This document shows positions 63,125 to 64,000 of a stretch of DNA of 64,000 nt, one piece after another. The stretch lies in assembly GCA_945889625.1 (NCBI GenBank), contig CAMDCE010000007.1:1-64000 (forward strand), read 5' to 3'. The DNA comes from Asaia bogorensis. GTDB lineage: Bacteria; Pseudomonadota; Alphaproteobacteria; Reyranellales; Reyranellaceae. The translations under genes and the position numbers were made by a program. Numbering within the stretch: the stretch's first letter is position 1; each line of letters starts with the position of its first letter. The notes beneath the pieces are model-generated. The model was not told the DNA's origin and did no database searches. It saw nothing but the letters and a program-made list of their open reading frames with translations.

Positions 63125-63889
63125 CTAGAGGATGCCCTTGAAGCCCGTATAGACCGCGCCGATGGCCGTGCTGACGGAGACGGCGAGCTTGATCAGCTTG
63201 ACCACTCGTTCAATCCGCTGGTCGAGCGACTTGCCCTTGGCCTTGTTCGAAATCTGAAGCGCGATGAAGGTCGCAAGCTTCGCGACCGTCCCGGTACTGC
63301 GCTGACCCGTCGACCGCGCCGTCAAAGCGAGCAACGAGCCCAGCAGAAAGGCGAGCGCGATGCTGGTGATGTATTCCAGCGTCTCGCGCCAGGCGACAGC
63401 ACTGTGCGGCATGATCGGATCGCCGTCGGTGAGGTGGACCATGGTCGACATGCCGAACACCGACGCAAAGGCGACCACGATGCCGAACCCCAGGGTGACG
63501 AACCACCTGGCATGCAGCTTGCGCTCCAGCATCCAGCCGAAGATCGCGGGCAGCGCGATCGAGACCGCGCGCAGCCAGACCAGGCTGGTGTCGAGCTTGA
63601 TGACCAGCAGATAGTGCGCGGCGATCAACACGACTGTCGGCAGGACCACATAGATCGCCAGGAGATCGATGACGCCCGGTTGTCGCGCCGCCAGTTCTTC
63701 GACAGGTGCTGCGGGCTCAGCCGGGGCGCTTTCCGACTGCTCGGCGAGCTGCGCTTCCAGTTCCTGGACACGCTTCTCAAGGGCCTTGTTGGCTTCCTTG
63801 AGCGACATTGCGAGCCCGATGTCGCGATGGCAGGTCTTGCACACCGTGGCGCCGTCGTTGACCGGCTCCGCGCAGTAGGGGCAGGTCAC
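63125..63889 (-). CDS. Zinc-ribbon, coiled-coil multi-pass membrane protein
   Basis: A 254-residue protein. The N-terminus has a zinc ribbon (CPYCAEPVNDGATVCKTC, two CxxC pairs). A predicted coiled coil follows (SLKEANKALEKRVQELEAQL), then four or so membrane helices (e.g. LLAIYVVLPTVVLIAAHYLL). GTG 63889 is chosen for the AGGGAAAGG site. No specific family is recognised. It may be a membrane-anchored redox or metal sensor. Confidence 0.7.
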   Translation of the reverse strand: MTCPYCAEPVNDGATVCKTCHRDIGLAMSLKEANKALEKRVQELEAQLAEQSESAPAEPAAPVEELAARQPGVIDLLAIYVVLPTVVLIAAHYLLVIKLDTSLVWLRAVSIALPAIFGWMLERKLHARWFVTLGFGIVVAFASVFGMSTMVHLTDGDPIMPHSAVAWRETLEYITSIALAFLLGSLLALTARSTGQRSTGTVAKLATFIALQISNKAKGKSLDQRIERVVKLIKLAVSVSTAIGAVYTGFKGIL

Positions 63890-64000
63890 GGCCTTTCCCT
63901 CGCGAGAGCCGGGCAACGAAGATCGAACACGAGCGGCCGACCACGTCGATCGCCGCGATGGCAATCAGCCTGCACTGCTTGCGTCACTCGTGTTTCCCTG

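Overview
The window is GC-rich, densely coded chromosomal DNA of a heterotrophic proteobacterium, most likely an alphaproteobacterium. Pointers are an SbmA/BacA-type transporter, DUF1127 and DUF882 proteins, a NasS/NasT nitrate regulator, several Tat-exported binding proteins, a Bug/TctC receptor, and many ABC uptake and small-molecule catabolic genes. A Reyranella- or Bradyrhizobium-like soil organism would fit, but genus is a guess. I see no rRNA, tRNA, CRISPR array, prophage or transposase.

Layout. 1-8.1 kb: start of a leftward gene, a TctC-like binding protein, and a yejABEF-type peptide ABC importer followed by a hydroxyacid dehydrogenase and a terminator. 8.1-13.4 kb: M17 aminopeptidase, GST, a cytoplasmic sulfatase, DUF924, macrodomain and DUF882 proteins. 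13.4-25.9 kb: a complete leftward assimilatory nitrate operon (nasS, nrtA, nrtB, nrtD, nirA, a diflavin-like reductase, nasA, cysG). It is preceded by a sigma-54-type promoter and a leader RNA with three identical-loop ANTAR hairpins and an intrinsic terminator. The antiterminator gene nasT lies just upstream, outside the terminated transcript. 26-28.2 kb: a Ser/Thr kinase fused to MORN repeats and a small membrane protein. 28.4-35.3 kb: an SDR/hydro-lyase/DUF2848/CoA-transferase operon, an SbmA/BacA transporter, a proline-racemase-family enzyme and a P-loop kinase. 35.3-42.7 kb: two tandem amidohydrolase paralogues, a polyamine-type ABC transporter and an atypical Asp/Glu racemase homologue. 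42.8-50.5 kb: a desaturase, an amino-acid binding protein, PPOX, MarR, a luciferase-like monooxygenase, a dihaem cytochrome, LysR, DUF1127 with a decayed second copy, and a TPR protein. 50.5-53.5 kb: leuC, leuD and an EamA exporter. 53.7-60.6 kb: an M20 deacylase, Tat 5'-nucleotidase and secreted arylsulfatase, divergent from a TetR gene, with a formylglycine-generating enzyme behind it. 60.6-64 kb: gene debris, a Tat-exported caspase-like protein, a secreted protein and a zinc-ribbon membrane protein.

How the parts work together. Nitrate enters through NrtABD, is reduced by NasA and NirA, and CysG supplies sirohaem for NirA. NasS and NasT probably gate the transcript at the leader. The sulfatase/FGE/TetR locus looks like a self-contained, regulated sulfate-ester scavenging unit, possibly serving the cytoplasmic sulfatase too. 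Several operons carry inverted-repeat hairpins exactly between co-directional genes (yejA-yejB, amidohydrolase 1-2, amidohydrolase 2-permease, binding protein-permease, monooxygenase-marR, leuC-leuD), a recurring intra-operon element of this genome.
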